A stretch of DNA of 42,430 nt, taken from Nostocales cyanobacterium. Lineage in GTDB: Bacteria; Cyanobacteriota; Cyanobacteriia; Cyanobacteriales; Nostocaceae. The stretch's first letter is position 1. Every line of letters begins with the position of its first letter. The notes beneath the pieces were generated by a model. It searched no databases. It was given only the letters and a program-made list of their open reading frames with translations, and was not told the DNA's origin. The stretch covers positions 1-42,430 of the forward strand of contig RDXV01000023.1 of NCBI GenBank assembly GCA_004292695.1, read 5' to 3'. Both the position numbers and the translations under genes were made by a program. This document shows positions 1 through 10,891 of this stretch, one piece after another.

Positions 1-332
1 TGTGACAAAATGTAAAATCCCTCAAAGTCTCTTCTCTATTGCCTTTTGCCTCTTGCCTCTTGCCTTGCCTCAATCATAAATTTCAACGCCTACCTACTTA
101 ATGACTAATGACTAATGACCAATAAAATTAAGCAGTGCCGAGCGCCCAGTTGAGTTTGGCTGTCAGCACTGCTTAGTACCTCTGTTATTGTTGGTTGTTT
201 GCACAAAAAACAGTCCACGAGGGCTGGTAATCTCAGATCAGCTTAGTGGCTGTAGCCACTCAAGAACAATCAAAAATTAAAAACCACTGATACAGATTTT
301 TAATTTCTAGCTCTCTATCTCTCAAAAATTAG
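1..332. other. Intergenic region with heptamer repeats and hairpins
   Basis: No gene is visible here. Positions 41-72 hold imperfect copies of CTTGCCT and 99-122 hold TAATGAC repeats, both of the short tandem heptamer type common in heterocystous cyanobacteria. A 10-bp perfect inverted repeat lies at 129-138/166-175 (listed separately), and a small perfect hairpin AGTGGC-TGTA-GCCACT lies at 245-260. A similar word (GCTACAGCCACT) recurs near 20084. Confidence 0.6.
129..175 (-). terminator. Possible terminator hairpin downstream of the RRM gene
   Basis: TAAGCAGTGC (129-138) and GCACTGCTTA (166-175) form a perfect 10-bp stem with a 27-nt loop. On the minus strand the stem is followed directly by ATTTTATT. 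It lies about 160 nt after the stop codon of the RRM gene. The loop is longer than in a classical intrinsic terminator, so it could instead be a stable 3' UTR structure or part of a small RNA. Confidence 0.4.
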
Positions 333-806
333 TTAAGCTTGTTGTGCAGCTAACATTTCTTTAAGTTTTTCTAACTCAGCCGCCCAACGAGGATCGGGTT
401 GAACTGCGTCAGAATTAACAGTGCTAGTGCTTTCACGAGATCCACCACCACCACCACGACGAGACTTTTTAGATTTTTCACGACGGCCTTCTTTGGGTGC
501 AGGTGTAGGAGCATTATTAGCTTTACCACCTTGTTCTTCACCTTCATCACCCTTAGTCCGAGGTAATGCTTTCTCTAGTTTAATGGCAGACTCTTTAAAC
601 AATTGACCATTATATTTTTCAATAATTTGGTCTGCTTGCTCATCGTTGTTAACTGTCAAAAAACCAAAACCACGACATTTACCTGTTTTTCTATCTTTGA
701 TCAGTTTAGTGGTGACAGCATCGCCTTCTTCTGCAAATATTGCTTGTAATTCTTGACGATCTATTTCTTCTTTGGGCAAATTACCTATGTACAAACGAAC
801 AGACAT
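333..806 (-). CDS. Single-RRM RNA-binding protein (cyanobacterial Rbp family)
   Basis: 157 aa. The N-terminal half is one RNA recognition motif: RNP2 is LYIGNLP (residues 5-11) and RNP1 is KCRGFGFL (43-50), with aromatic residues in the RNA-contacting strands. After about residue 85 the protein becomes low-complexity, Lys/Gly/Ser-rich, with a run of five glycines (about 118-122), and ends in a short helical tail (WAAELEKLKEMLAAQ). Cyanobacterial Rbp proteins are short single-RRM proteins, and several are cold-induced. This one matches that family but has a longer C-terminal extension than the classical 80-110 aa members. The start is supported by GGAGG (minus strand, 815-819) 8 nt before the ATG. 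Nothing adjacent forms an obvious operon. Confidence 0.92.
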   Translation of the reverse strand: MSVRLYIGNLPKEEIDRQELQAIFAEEGDAVTTKLIKDRKTGKCRGFGFLTVNNDEQADQIIEKYNGQLFKESAIKLEKALPRTKGDEGEEQGGKANNAPTPAPKEGRREKSKKSRRGGGGGSRESTSTVNSDAVQPDPRWAAELEKLKEMLAAQQA

Positions 807-814
807 GAACTATA

Positions 815-819
815 CCTCC
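815..819 (-). promoter_or_regulatory. Strong Shine-Dalgarno of the RRM gene
   Basis: GGAGG on the minus strand lies 8 nt upstream of the ATG at 806. This fixes the start codon. Most other genes in this window lack such a clear site. Confidence 0.75.
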
Positions 820-1027
820 AGGGTAAAAATGAACTTGTTTTGACGGGATAAATTGGTGTCGGCATTTTTATATGTGCTGTTAGCTAAAAGTTGCCATCCA
901 CCAATTTTATTAATGTCGTTTATTAACTCTATAGTTCCAAACTGCACGATTTTTGATACTGTCTATATCTTGCGGTTTGTTCGCAGGGTCTAACCCCGAC
1001 AGGACGAACTACAGCGCCCTATATCCC

Positions 1028-1756
1028 TTAGCTAAAAGCTACAGGGACTAATCTCCTTGAGATATTTAAACTATCATTAATATCTGCATGAATCAATAAC
1101 TTATTAGTTATTTCATATAAATTGGTACTAATTTTTTGAATACAAAATTTGCATTTATTAGTGAAACTTTTTCCATAATTAGAAGCTGGATTTTGATTTT
1201 GGTAACAACGGAAAAATCTACTACTGATCCTATTTGGCAACAAGTCTTTTAACTTTGCTAATTGGACTTTGTTACTCCATATTTTACACGTCCATAGCCA
1301 AATAATAAATACTAACCTGTGTTTATCTTCTATTTTGAATTTACCATGATGCTTATACAGTAGATTATCTATAATCACAAAACTAATAAATATTTCTGTT
1401 ATTTCGATTTTCATGTTAATTTTTGTACAAGCTAAATATGTTGATAAATACTTTTTTCTGTTGTTTTCTCTGCATTTTAGTAAGTTAAATTGTTTGCTCA
1501 ATTTATTTGTAAGTCTACTTTTACTCTTATATTCCGCTTTTATACTTATCTGTAATTCTAATAATAACTTTATAATATCATCATTACTAGGTAATTGTAA
1601 CTTTCTAACTATCTGCACAAGTAAGTTAATCAGTTTTTTTTGGATGTTGCAGCTAGTTTTATTGTAGAGGTTTTTGGCAAATAAGTAATACAAAGACCCA
1701 ATTTCCTGTTTATCGGGGTGATTTCTTTGGATAATTTGCTTTCCTACTAACTGCAT
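1028..1756 (-). CDS. Doubtful 242-aa basic protein of unknown function
   Basis: An open frame of 242 codons, rich in Lys, Ile, Leu and Asn, as expected from very AT-rich DNA. I recognise no family. There is a Cys pair near the C-terminus (CKFC) and a hydrophobic stretch (IFISFVIIDNLL) too weak to call a membrane helix. No Shine-Dalgarno precedes the ATG. The last codons (LVPVAFS) read through an AGCTAAAAGCTACAGGGAC-type sequence that looks like intergenic repeat DNA, since a related word lies near 880. It may be a real orphan, a decayed gene or chance coding. Confidence 0.3.
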   Translation of the reverse strand: MQLVGKQIIQRNHPDKQEIGSLYYLFAKNLYNKTSCNIQKKLINLLVQIVRKLQLPSNDDIIKLLLELQISIKAEYKSKSRLTNKLSKQFNLLKCRENNRKKYLSTYLACTKINMKIEITEIFISFVIIDNLLYKHHGKFKIEDKHRLVFIIWLWTCKIWSNKVQLAKLKDLLPNRISSRFFRCYQNQNPASNYGKSFTNKCKFCIQKISTNLYEITNKLLIHADINDSLNISRRLVPVAFS

Positions 1757-2392
1757 AATGATAATGATATGTTAATATATGCTGATTTTTACTAACTGAT
1801 TACTCGATTTTTGTCAATTCTCTTGAATTTAGTTGGGTTGCTGATATTTGTTATCTAATAGCGTTTATATCTTTCAATATTCATGTTGATATCTCAGTTG
1901 GAAAAATTTTGCCAACGTGGTTTTTGACTATGTTCACGTTTATTGAATACAAAACTGCTGTGAAGTGAAGCTGATACCATCTTAATCTTCAGAACTATAA
2001 CTTTGATAACCCACCATCCAACGCAATTAACGCAGTTATAAAATATTTTTAGCTTTTGTCTATATAATGGAAAACCACTTCTTTATTTTATGATGGCGTT
2101 CACTATATATTTAGACTTATGGTTATTTTTTTGCTCATAAAGCATTATTACATTATATCATGGAGCAACTTTTTAGGCAATAGCTATTGCTGAATGATTC
2201 AGGGGTATTGGTGCTTAGTAGCTGTAAACTGTATTTCAGTATGAGATATTGACCTGTAGTGATCTGATTTGGTTTATTTCCACGTAGATTGGCTTTAGCT
2301 CTGTTTTTTGGAAGCTCTTAACAGATAATAGATAAGAAAAGTTTCCATCAAGCTAAAAATGTCACATTATTGATGGATGCAAGCACTGAGAA
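1757..2392. other. 636-bp AT-rich intergenic region
   Basis: I find no convincing coding frame, RNA gene or tandem repeat. Both flanking frames are on the minus strand, so the part next to 1757 would hold the promoter of the doubtful upstream ORF and the part next to 2392 the 3' region of the M48-like gene. Confidence 0.5.
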
Positions 2393-4564
2393 CTATCTAG
2401 TTATTAATTGGGCTGTTAACATAATATATGCTCCCAATGCTTGAGCGACGACGGCCAAAACTGTGGACCAGATGGGATGAGGACTATTGATAATGTTACC
2501 TGTATGAGTTTCCAAAGTTTGAATGTCTATCCAAGGTGTTGCACCACGACGTAACCAACCTGTAACCGTAATTTGTTTACCGATCCATTGTTGGGGATTG
2601 GCTGATGGTGACAACCAAGGGATATGATGGAGTTTAATCAGACCGATGTTTGTCTGCAATATTAAATCTTGGGAGAGACTGTTACCAATTCCCTGATGAC
2701 CAATAAGTTTACCAACTAAGCGAATACTAACACTATCAATTGGCAATATGGAAGGATCTATAAATAGTTTTAAGGCTTGTTGATCATTTTGCAGGTAAGG
2801 TTGATTAATTTCTGGGAAAAAGCTGTTGATCCTCATTAATGTACCCACACTGAAACCAATTAACAAAAAGCCAATGACAAATGACCAATCATCATAAATC
2901 CATTTGAGGTTAAATAAGTTAGTAGTGTAGGCGGTTTGCCAGCTTAACCAGAATAAACCCGCTAAAATTAATCCACAAGGAATTCCTAACCAGGGGGCAA
3001 TTTGTAGTAGAAAAGATTGGGGTTTAACTGATAATAATTCTGGGGTAACAAAATATAATTCTGGTTCTAAATGCCAATGACGGGCAATTTTACAAAGACG
3101 TTGTAGGCGATCGCCAATTAAGGGATGACTTTGATTAATTGTAAACCATTGACGATAGGGATTACTACTTTCCCACATTAAAAATGATTCCCAGCGCAGA
3201 TGTTCTATAACTGTTCCTAAACACAGACTTTGTTTCACATCTACCGGGGCTAAAATATTTAAACTTTCTAATTCCCAGCTAGTTTGTTGTTGGGTTTTAA
3301 TATCTTCAGCAATACCCATACTAATTTTTAGTAAAGCACGAATTAAACCATTAGGATTACCTGTAATTTCTGCTGCATGGCGATCGCTGGCATAGATACG
3401 AAACCGAGATGTTAAAAAGGTTATTCCTGTAATTAAACACCAAATACAATAACTGAAATTAGCTACTAATGTCGCTACCCAATGCACCAATTTATTTTGA
3501 CTTTTATCACCCCAAATAGACCCTTGTTGATAAACTTGATAAATGGGTAAAGTTATTAAACAAGCTAAGGACATAATCCAAAAATCCCAACGGCGAATTT
3601 GCCCTAAAGCCAAACCATAAATAGTAGCAATTTCATCATTATTTAACTGTTCTAATAATCCTTGACTAACAACAATTCTCGCTGTTCTAGGGATATTACC
3701 ATAGGTAAACATAATTGGTGCATTTATTGGCAAAATCTTTAACTCAGGAATTTGCCAATGTCGCATTTGACAAGTCCGTTGAATTACCCGCAGGGTTTCC
3801 CGACTGTATTTATATAATTCATCTTTTGATAAAGAATTTTGTTGATAAAATACTGCCAACATCCAATCTAACAACCAGGGTATAAACCCTAGTAAAAATA
3901 ATAAACTTCCTAAAATTAATAAACTGGGACTATGATATAAAAATAGTATTGGACTTACATAAGGTAGCCAATCTAAAATTTGATTAATCATAACCATGAC
4001 TGACTGCACCATAGCAACTAACAGAAAAAACAGAGCTATGAAAGTTGCTAATGCTAAAAATCGGGAAGATATAAAACTATATTTGCGTAGAGGTTGCCAC
4101 ACCTTTGCCCGTTTAGCTTGTCGCCAATAATAATTATTATTAGTATTAGTATTTGAATTGGTTTTCTTATTTTGGGAATTACTCCTATGACGATTAGAAA
4201 GTACCCCTTGTGACTTAATTTTTCTAGAAATTTTTGCTTGTTGTTGTGTTAATTTTGCATAATTAGACCATTGTTTAGACTGTTGACGTTTTTGACGTTT
4301 AATTAAATGATCAAAAGCTCTTCTTGCCCATTCCTGTACTTGTGGATTTTCACTTTCCATGAGATGATGACACCAGGCGATCGCCTGATCAATTTCCCCG
4401 GTGTGAGCATAAGCCATCACTAAACCAACCTGTGCTTGTAAGCAAACATTACTGTTATCCATAATATTTGCCACCGGAACAAGTTGAGTAATGGCTGCAT
4501 AGTAATTTTCCTGTTTTAAGGCAACTAAACCAGCCTCCAAAGCCAATTTTTCAGATGAAGGCAT
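2393..4564 (-). CDS. TPR/M48-like membrane protein lacking the zinc-protease motif
   Basis: 723 aa. Residues 5-95 are TPR-like helices, followed by a basic, Asn-rich linker (100-150). Hydrophobic segments lie at about 164-195 and 202-240. Residues about 245-490 match the M48 (HtpX/Ste24-type) peptidase layout: a KDELYKYSRET-like entry, IVVSQGLLEQL (297-307) before the motif helix, and the C-terminal SHPLIGDRLQRL (479-490). More membrane segments follow, with an OB-like soluble domain at about 605-690. The M48 zinc motif HELGH is replaced by LALGQ (318-322), and the third zinc ligand region, normally E-A-D-R, reads A-S-D-R (392-395). The fold appears kept but catalysis should be lost, so a scaffold or inactive-protease role is likelier. 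GGAG lies about 14 nt before the ATG. Homologues are probably annotated as M48 metalloproteases. Confidence 0.8.
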   Translation of the reverse strand: MPSSEKLALEAGLVALKQENYYAAITQLVPVANIMDNSNVCLQAQVGLVMAYAHTGEIDQAIAWCHHLMESENPQVQEWARRAFDHLIKRQKRQQSKQWSNYAKLTQQQAKISRKIKSQGVLSNRHRSNSQNKKTNSNTNTNNNYYWRQAKRAKVWQPLRKYSFISSRFLALATFIALFFLLVAMVQSVMVMINQILDWLPYVSPILFLYHSPSLLILGSLLFLLGFIPWLLDWMLAVFYQQNSLSKDELYKYSRETLRVIQRTCQMRHWQIPELKILPINAPIMFTYGNIPRTARIVVSQGLLEQLNNDEIATIYGLALGQIRRWDFWIMSLACLITLPIYQVYQQGSIWGDKSQNKLVHWVATLVANFSYCIWCLITGITFLTSRFRIYASDRHAAEITGNPNGLIRALLKISMGIAEDIKTQQQTSWELESLNILAPVDVKQSLCLGTVIEHLRWESFLMWESSNPYRQWFTINQSHPLIGDRLQRLCKIARHWHLEPELYFVTPELLSVKPQSFLLQIAPWLGIPCGLILAGLFWLSWQTAYTTNLFNLKWIYDDWSFVIGFLLIGFSVGTLMRINSFFPEINQPYLQNDQQALKLFIDPSILPIDSVSIRLVGKLIGHQGIGNSLSQDLILQTNIGLIKLHHIPWLSPSANPQQWIGKQITVTGWLRRGATPWIDIQTLETHTGNIINSPHPIWSTVLAVVAQALGAYIMLTAQLITR

Positions 4565-4718
4565 AGATTATTCTTACTCCAATTTCTATTTTCGTCAGAC
4601 ACGCTATTTAGTAACAACTTCAAAAAATAGATGCGAGTTCCCGAATAAATTGAAAAGTTGGTAATAGGTAATGGGTAATTGAGAAAAATAAACTTTTGCC
4701 TATTGCCTTCTGACTATT

Positions 4719-4755
4719 CCCTATTCCCTATTCCCTATTCCCTATTCCCTATTCC
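4719..4755. repeat. CCCTATT heptamer tandem array
   Basis: About five head-to-tail copies of CCCTATT (STRR type) between the 3' end of prfC and the M48-like gene. The same unit recurs at 30293-30330, and its complement at 27524-27555. Confidence 0.85.
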
Positions 4756-4775
4756 CCTCTTCAACTGATAACTGA

Positions 4776-6398
4776 TTATCCTGGTTGTTGAGTAGAAAAA
4801 ACCGGAGCGATCGCACTTAACCTTAAATCTGGATGATCACCTTGTAATTGTTGACAATTCCATTCATTGCGGAATAACAAAACCGGTCTACCCATGCTAT
4901 CTTTTACGGTAGTAGTATTAAATAAACGTCCTACTTTTGCCAACGCCTCCCAACCACCTACTACCCATCTAGCAACACTGTAAGGTAACAAATCGAGAAT
5001 AGTTTCTACACCATATTCATTCTGTAATCTAAATTGCACTACCTCAAATTGCAACTGCCCCACCGCTGCTAAAATTGGATCACGTTTTGCCTCATCACTG
5101 GAATACATGATCTGTACAGCGCCCTCTTCCCTTAACTCGGAAACACCTTTTTGAAACTGCTTAAATTTTGAAGGGTTGGGGTTTCTCAATGTGGCAAAAA
5201 GTTCTGGGGAAAAATACGGTATTCCCTCATATTCTAACTTCTGTCCAGTATAAATTGTGTCACCAATTGCAAAAACACCAGGATTATTTAAACCAATCAC
5301 ATCACCAGCATAAGCAACATCAATGGACTCTCGATCTTGAGCAAAGAGTTTTTGCGGACGAGACAGACGCACTGATTTTCCAGTACGAGCATGATTTACT
5401 GTCATATCCTTTTCAAACTTTCCGGTACAAACCCGGACAAAAGCTACCCGATCTCGATGTTTGGGGTCCATGTTCGCTTGGAGTTTGAACACAAAACCTG
5501 TAAACTCTGGATAGGTAGGAGAAATTTCTCCAGCAGTGCTTTTCCTTGAACCGGGTTTAAGTGCATAGTCTAGGAAGTATTTGAGGAATAGTTCCACACC
5601 GAAGTTAGTCATGGCACTACCAAAAAACACTGGTGTCATTTTTCCTTGATGCACTAAATCTAAATCTAGCTCTGATCCTGCGCCATCTAATAACTCTAAT
5701 TCATCTTTAAGTTGATGATAAAGTTCTTGTTCTAACAATTCTTCTATCTGACTATCACCTAAATCAACTACAGTATCACGTGCTTCTTTACTACCATGTG
5801 CGCTACGTTCAAATAAGTGAATTTGTTTTTTATGACGGTCAAAAACTCCCTTAAAGCGATCGCCCATCCCTATCGGCCAATTTACCGGATAAGTCTGTAA
5901 ACCCAATTCCTGCTCAATTTCATCTAAAAGTTCTAGTGCTTCCCTACCTGGACGATCTAATTTATTCACAAAGGTGAAAATAGGAATACCCCTCATCTTA
6001 CACACCTCAAACAGTTTCCGGGTTTGGGGTTCTAACCCTTTAGCCGCATCAATTAACATTACTGCGTTATCAGCCGCTGCTAAGGTTCTGTAGGTATCCT
6101 CACTAAAATCTTGGTGTCCAGGAGTATCTAATAAATTAATTTGACAATCGCGGTAAATAAATTGTAAAACAGTAGAGGTGATAGAAATACCCCGCTGTTG
6201 TTCCATTTCCATCCAGTCGGAAGTAGCTTTACGCTGGTCTCTCCGAGCTTTCACCGCTCCCGCTTCATGGATAGCACCACCGTATAATAGTAATTTTTCT
6301 GTTAACGTAGTTTTACCAGCATCAGGGTGAGAAATAATCGCAAAATTGCGACGCTGTTCCACCGCTTGCTCTAGCTCTCCCACAAGTTCAGTAGCCAT
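4776..6398 (-). CDS. prfC: Peptide chain release factor 3 (RF3)
   Basis: 540 aa, close to the usual RF3 length. This GTPase recycles release factors RF1/RF2 from the terminating ribosome. The G domain is intact: P-loop SHPDAGKT (residues 23-30), switch [18 protein letters not shown], and guanine specificity NKLDRPGRE. The EF-G-like domain II and RF3-specific C-terminal region follow, for example [12 protein letters not shown]. The ATG at 6398 gives the family N-terminus a short way before the P-loop ([16 protein letters not shown]). No strong Shine-Dalgarno is seen. The gene seems monocistronic, with heptamer repeats downstream and a 368-bp gap upstream. Confidence 0.97.
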   Translation of the reverse strand: MATELVGELEQAVEQRRNFAIISHPDAGKTTLTEKLLLYGGAIHEAGAVKARRDQRKATSDWMEMEQQRGISITSTVLQFIYRDCQINLLDTPGHQDFSEDTYRTLAAADNAVMLIDAAKGLEPQTRKLFEVCKMRGIPIFTFVNKLDRPGREALELLDEIEQELGLQTYPVNWPIGMGDRFKGVFDRHKKQIHLFERSAHGSKEARDTVVDLGDSQIEELLEQELYHQLKDELELLDGAGSELDLDLVHQGKMTPVFFGSAMTNFGVELFLKYFLDYALKPGSRKSTAGEISPTYPEFTGFVFKLQANMDPKHRDRVAFVRVCTGKFEKDMTVNHARTGKSVRLSRPQKLFAQDRESIDVAYAGDVIGLNNPGVFAIGDTIYTGQKLEYEGIPYFSPELFATLRNPNPSKFKQFQKGVSELREEGAVQIMYSSDEAKRDPILAAVGQLQFEVVQFRLQNEYGVETILDLLPYSVARWVVGGWEALAKVGRLFNTTTVKDSMGRPVLLFRNEWNCQQLQGDHPDLRLSAIAPVFSTQQPG

Positions 6399-6766
6399 AA
6401 TTTCTATTTGGTTTTTAACTTTACTTAATTAAATGTAATCTTTTTTAGGACGGGACGACACTTTTCCAATTTTACCGAAATTCTTTGGGTTTTATTGTGG
6501 GTTTTATATAAATTTTCTGATAAGCGAAATTCTTAGAAAAATCTTCTGTGTAGTTTATTCTCTGGAAAATTAAACCTGATTGTTTCAAAACCTGTTATAT
6601 ATGGGCGCAGTCTTTCCCACCCATAACATATATAGTAAATTATTCTGCTCAACTTGTCAAGTCATAGCAAAAAAAAGTTTGTATTTTCGCATTTTTACGT
6701 CAGGCGGTTATATGAGGTGGGTATAATAGTTTACCTAATTAACCCAACCTATAAAAATTACTACAG
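6399..6766. other. 368-bp intergenic region upstream of prfC
   Basis: No gene. It should carry the prfC promoter on the minus strand. Around 6596-6636 an imperfect inverted repeat pairs ATATATGGG with CCCATAACATATAT, but there is no U-run and I would not call a terminator. Confidence 0.45.
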
Positions 6767-7942
6767 TTAACTAACAAGTTGTTCTAAATCATCATGTATT
6801 TCTAGTTGCAGATGTTTGTTAATAGCGTGCAAAAGAGTATCCCTGGTAATATATTTATTCAAAAAATCTGTTGCTCCAAATGCTTTAGCTCTTGCTTGAT
6901 CAAAAACACCCGTACTTGATGTTAAAATCACGATTGGAGTATTAGCAAAAACAGAAGTACACCTTAATTGAGCGCAAAGTTCATAACCATTTAAAATTGG
7001 CATGACTAAATCTAGAAAAATAAAATCAGGTTTACTTGCCAACAAATGGGGTATTGCTTGTACAGAATCATTAACAGAGATGAAATTCATACCATGAGAG
7101 GTAATGATTCTATCTAACAATTTGCAAAAATTCACACTATCATCAACACAAGCAATGAGAGGAACTTTACCATGATTAGCATAAACAGGGGATAATTTAT
7201 GTGCTACTAACGAAATATCAGCTACTTCTTGAAATTTGATATTACCTTTCATAATATGTGGCAATAATGAAAGCATAATTTCTAAAATACTTTGTTGATT
7301 TTTGACTGCTAAATCATACAAAGTATGTTTACCGTTAATGGCTTTATGAAATTGTTTGAAAATTGAAAACTCAGTTTCTTGATTTACATTTTCAGATTGA
7401 ACTAAGATGGGTGATAAATGAGGAGAAATAGTAGCTAAACCTATTTCATTCCATTGATTCCATTCCTCTTTTACTTGTTTGAGTAATGTTCTACTGCTTG
7501 CAGGAATAACTTTGATTTCTAAAACTATATCTGTATCTCTCTCAAAAGTTAAGGTAGCATCATAGAGATTTTGATAAATGTCAAAAAATATTTCTTTTAA
7601 AGAGTTAATGACAAATTTATTAAATTGTTCAGGCTGGATAATATTATCATTATATAATTTCAATAACAATAAATAGTCCCAGTGATCTGCTGATATAATT
7701 GGCTCATTAAATTTGATTTGTGTAATATCTAAATGGGGGCAAATTTGATTGATATTTCTCAACCAACGACGATTAGGATGTGTACCTCCAGTTGCCCAAA
7801 CTAATTGTCCAAATTGATAATACAAAATCCATGTATGATTTTTAGAACTTTTGATTTCTAGTTTGCCACTGTAGCGGAGTTGTGTGTTAACATGAAACTG
7901 CTGTATAAGTTTCCGCAATTCCTGATTCTCTGGTAAATCCAT
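6767..7942 (-). CDS. PATAN-domain response regulator (PatA/PixG-like)
   Basis: 391 aa. The N-terminal region (about 15-110) matches the PATAN/DUF4388-type module seen in PatA and PixG/TaxP1-like cyanobacterial regulators (LRYSGKLEIKSSKNHTWILYY followed by GQLVWA). The middle (110-250) is helical. The C-terminus (259-380) is a CheY-like receiver with an intact acidic pocket D267/D268, phospho-acceptor D311 in FLDLVMP, T341 and K363. No DNA-binding output domain is present, as in regulators of type IV pilus motility and phototaxis, or PatA in heterocyst patterning. It stands alone: no CheW/CheA or pil genes are adjacent, so its partner kinase is unknown. The ATG at 7942 gives a full N-terminus. 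Confidence 0.88.
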   Translation of the reverse strand: MDLPENQELRKLIQQFHVNTQLRYSGKLEIKSSKNHTWILYYQFGQLVWATGGTHPNRRWLRNINQICPHLDITQIKFNEPIISADHWDYLLLLKLYNDNIIQPEQFNKFVINSLKEIFFDIYQNLYDATLTFERDTDIVLEIKVIPASSRTLLKQVKEEWNQWNEIGLATISPHLSPILVQSENVNQETEFSIFKQFHKAINGKHTLYDLAVKNQQSILEIMLSLLPHIMKGNIKFQEVADISLVAHKLSPVYANHGKVPLIACVDDSVNFCKLLDRIITSHGMNFISVNDSVQAIPHLLASKPDFIFLDLVMPILNGYELCAQLRCTSVFANTPIVILTSSTGVFDQARAKAFGATDFLNKYITRDTLLHAINKHLQLEIHDDLEQLVS

Positions 7943-8501
7943 AGTTTTAGTGCTAGTTTTTAGGTTGAAAAGATTGAAAATTTGATGATAGTCTTGATAG
8001 ATGCACTTTACCCTATGGTGAATTAGACATCATAAGTAATATGATGACGATAAAAGTATCTGCTGATCGGGTAATTTTGACAAAGTTATGATTTTTAGCA
8101 CCTACTCTATAAGTAATAGATAGGCGATAAAAAATAAAATGACTTTGCAAATTTGAATATCCTGTATCGTTTCAAATCAAATTCAGAGAACGAGAGTTAT
8201 GTGATTGTGTTTCAGTGATTATTACTTGTTCTCTATATATTCTATAACAATAACATAATAATCTGTAACATTTCTTAGGTATAATATTTTCTATGTATTT
8301 GATTATCTTTTATTAGTGATAATTTCTGCTTATATAAAAAGCATATTTCATTCTAATTAAGCTATTGTGGGGTGGGCATCTTGCCCGCCCAAATTGTACC
8401 TCATTGCATCGGAAAATACTGTATGTTTATTTTGCAGAGGTAGAACCTCATTAACTGCATTCCCAGTCTGAGACTGGGAACGAGATGATGAGATTAGGAA
8501 T
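7943..8501. other. 559-bp intergenic region with two palindromic repeats
   Basis: No gene. At 8370-8390 GGGTGGGCA pairs with TGCCCGCCC around a 3-nt loop (one G-U), and at 8460-8480 TTCCCAGTC pairs perfectly with GACTGGGAA around TGA. Both look like dispersed cyanobacterial intergenic repeats. The second lies 22 bp downstream of the sir stop codon and could act as its 3' hairpin, though no U-tract follows. The part near 7943 would hold the promoter of the PATAN regulator. Confidence 0.6.
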
Positions 8502-10415
8502 TTACAGACTTTGGAAATATTTGTCTAATGCTTCGTTAACTAACTCTGTCATGGGTTTACCTTGCTGTTCTGCGGTTTCCTTGAGTTTGTTGTAAACATC
8601 ATCTTTTAAACTTACGCGGTGACGAGATTTACCGCTGCTGGTGGGTGTTCCGGGGGTGTAGGTAGCGGAAAATTCGCGGATAGCTTCTAAACCAACGCGA
8701 TCGCAAAAATCACCAAATTTCTCTTTACCTTTGCGGAATTTCTTGAAATAGATGAAAATTGGCTCTAAAAAGCTCTCGATGTCGTCGTGGTTTAATTTCT
8801 CAATGATGGGTTTTGCTAGTCTGGTTTGATCTGGTGAACCACCTAACCACACTTGATATGCTTCTGGGGCGCTACCAACAAAACCTAATTCTGCCATATA
8901 CGGACGAGCGCAACCGTTCGGGCATCCTGTCATCCTTACCACAAAATGCTCTTTTTGTAAACCCAGTTTATCTAACAAAGTTTGAATTCTTTCTAAGATA
9001 CCAGGTATTGCCCGTTCTGATTCTGTGATCGCTAAACCGCAGGTGGGTAAAGCGGGACAAGCCATAGAATAGCGGGTTAAGGCAGGAATTTGATCAGGAT
9101 CAGCGATGACACCACACTGATCTAGAATAGTTTGAATTGCTTCTTTATCTTCTGGGGAAATTTCGTAGAAAATTAAGTTTTGATTTGCGGTGAGACGAAT
9201 GGGTAAATTAAACTGTTCAACAATTAAGCGGAGGGCAGTTTTTAGTTTAAAATTACCTTCATCTTTTACCCGACCATTATCAATAGAAATACCCAGGAAA
9301 AGTTTACCGTCTCCTTGTTCATTCCAGCCCAGGAAATCGTAATATTTAAACTTGGGTAATTCTTTAAATGGTTCAAGGGGTTTACCAAAATATTCTTCTA
9401 CTTGGGCGCGGAATTTATCTACACCCCAATCATGAATTAAATATTTTAATCTGGCGTGTCTGCGGTTAGTGCGATCGCCATAATCTCGCTGAGTGGCAAC
9501 TATGGCTTTCACTGCATCATAAACATCTTCTTTGTTAACATAACCAATAGGATCAGCAGCGCGAGCAAAGGTTTCTTCTTTGTTGTGAGTTCTACCTAAA
9601 CCACCACCAGCAAAAATATTAAAACCTTGTAATTCTCCCTTTTTGTTAGTAATAACTACTAATGTTAAATCTTGGGTGTATAAATCAATGGAATTATCAC
9701 CGGGAACTGTCACGCAAATTTTAAATTTACGGGGCATATAATGAGTTCCATAAATTGGTTCTACGGAATCATGAATAATTGTACCGTTACCGTTTCTTTC
9801 CCTTGCTGCTTTGACATCTGGGTGTTCTTCACCACTAATAACTTTTTCCCCATCTAACCAAATTTCATAATAAGCACCGGTTTGGGGTGTGAGTAAGTCA
9901 GCAACATTCTGGGCGTATTCCCAAGCATACTGATATTCTGGGCGGTTTTTAAAGGGTGCTGCGGGTGCCATAACATTTCGGTTAATGTCACCACAAGCGC
10001 CCAATGTTGAACCAAGATTGTTAACAATTGTGGCGATCGCCGCTTTCAGATTTTTCTTTAAAATCCCGTGTAGCTGAAAACCTTGGCGAGTTGTAGCTCT
10101 TAAAGTATGATTACCATATTCATCAGCTAAGTTATCCAATGCTAAATATAGCTGTGGAGGAATTAACCCACCAGGGTTTCTAGTCCGCAGCATCATTTGG
10201 TAATCTTTTTCCTGACCTTTAACACGGTTATCACGGTTATCTTGTTGATATGAACCATGAAATTTGAGGATCTGAATCGCATCTTCGCTAAAATGGGTTG
10301 TATCCTCAAGAAGTTCGGTAGCAACAGGTTCAAGCAAAAAATTACTATTTTCTTTGATACCTTCAACTTTAGAAGGTTGACGATTACTTACAGGAGCGGG
10401 AACAGTGTTAACCAT
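8502..10415 (-). CDS. sir: Ferredoxin-dependent sulfite reductase with RHH-like C-terminal tail
   Basis: Six-electron reduction of sulfite to sulfide in assimilation, using siroheme and a [4Fe-4S] cluster with electrons from ferredoxin. I take the ATG at 10415 (protein starts [12 protein letters not shown], 637 aa) because it fits the family; the frame is open 21 codons further to 10478, but that extension (Cys/Tyr-rich) looks non-coding. Cluster ligands are visible as C453/C459 (CPALPTCG) and C498/C502 (GCPNGC). The siroheme region includes [13 protein letters not shown] and [15 protein letters not shown]. After the catalytic part the last ~40 residues (597-637) read like a ribbon-helix-helix unit: [13 protein letters not shown], then a helix, then [15 protein letters not shown] nitrite reductase is less likely given the SiR-type sequence and tail. 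The enzyme is probably cytosolic. Confidence 0.95.
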   Translation of the reverse strand: MVNTVPAPVSNRQPSKVEGIKENSNFLLEPVATELLEDTTHFSEDAIQILKFHGSYQQDNRDNRVKGQEKDYQMMLRTRNPGGLIPPQLYLALDNLADEYGNHTLRATTRQGFQLHGILKKNLKAAIATIVNNLGSTLGACGDINRNVMAPAAPFKNRPEYQYAWEYAQNVADLLTPQTGAYYEIWLDGEKVISGEEHPDVKAARERNGNGTIIHDSVEPIYGTHYMPRKFKICVTVPGDNSIDLYTQDLTLVVITNKKGELQGFNIFAGGGLGRTHNKEETFARAADPIGYVNKEDVYDAVKAIVATQRDYGDRTNRRHARLKYLIHDWGVDKFRAQVEEYFGKPLEPFKELPKFKYYDFLGWNEQGDGKLFLGISIDNGRVKDEGNFKLKTALRLIVEQFNLPIRLTANQNLIFYEISPEDKEAIQTILDQCGVIADPDQIPALTRYSMACPALPTCGLAITESERAIPGILERIQTLLDKLGLQKEHFVVRMTGCPNGCARPYMAELGFVGSAPEAYQVWLGGSPDQTRLAKPIIEKLNHDDIESFLEPIFIYFKKFRKGKEKFGDFCDRVGLEAIREFSATYTPGTPTSSGKSRHRVSLKDDVYNKLKETAEQQGKPMTELVNEALDKYFQSL

Positions 10416-10891
<476 letters not shown>

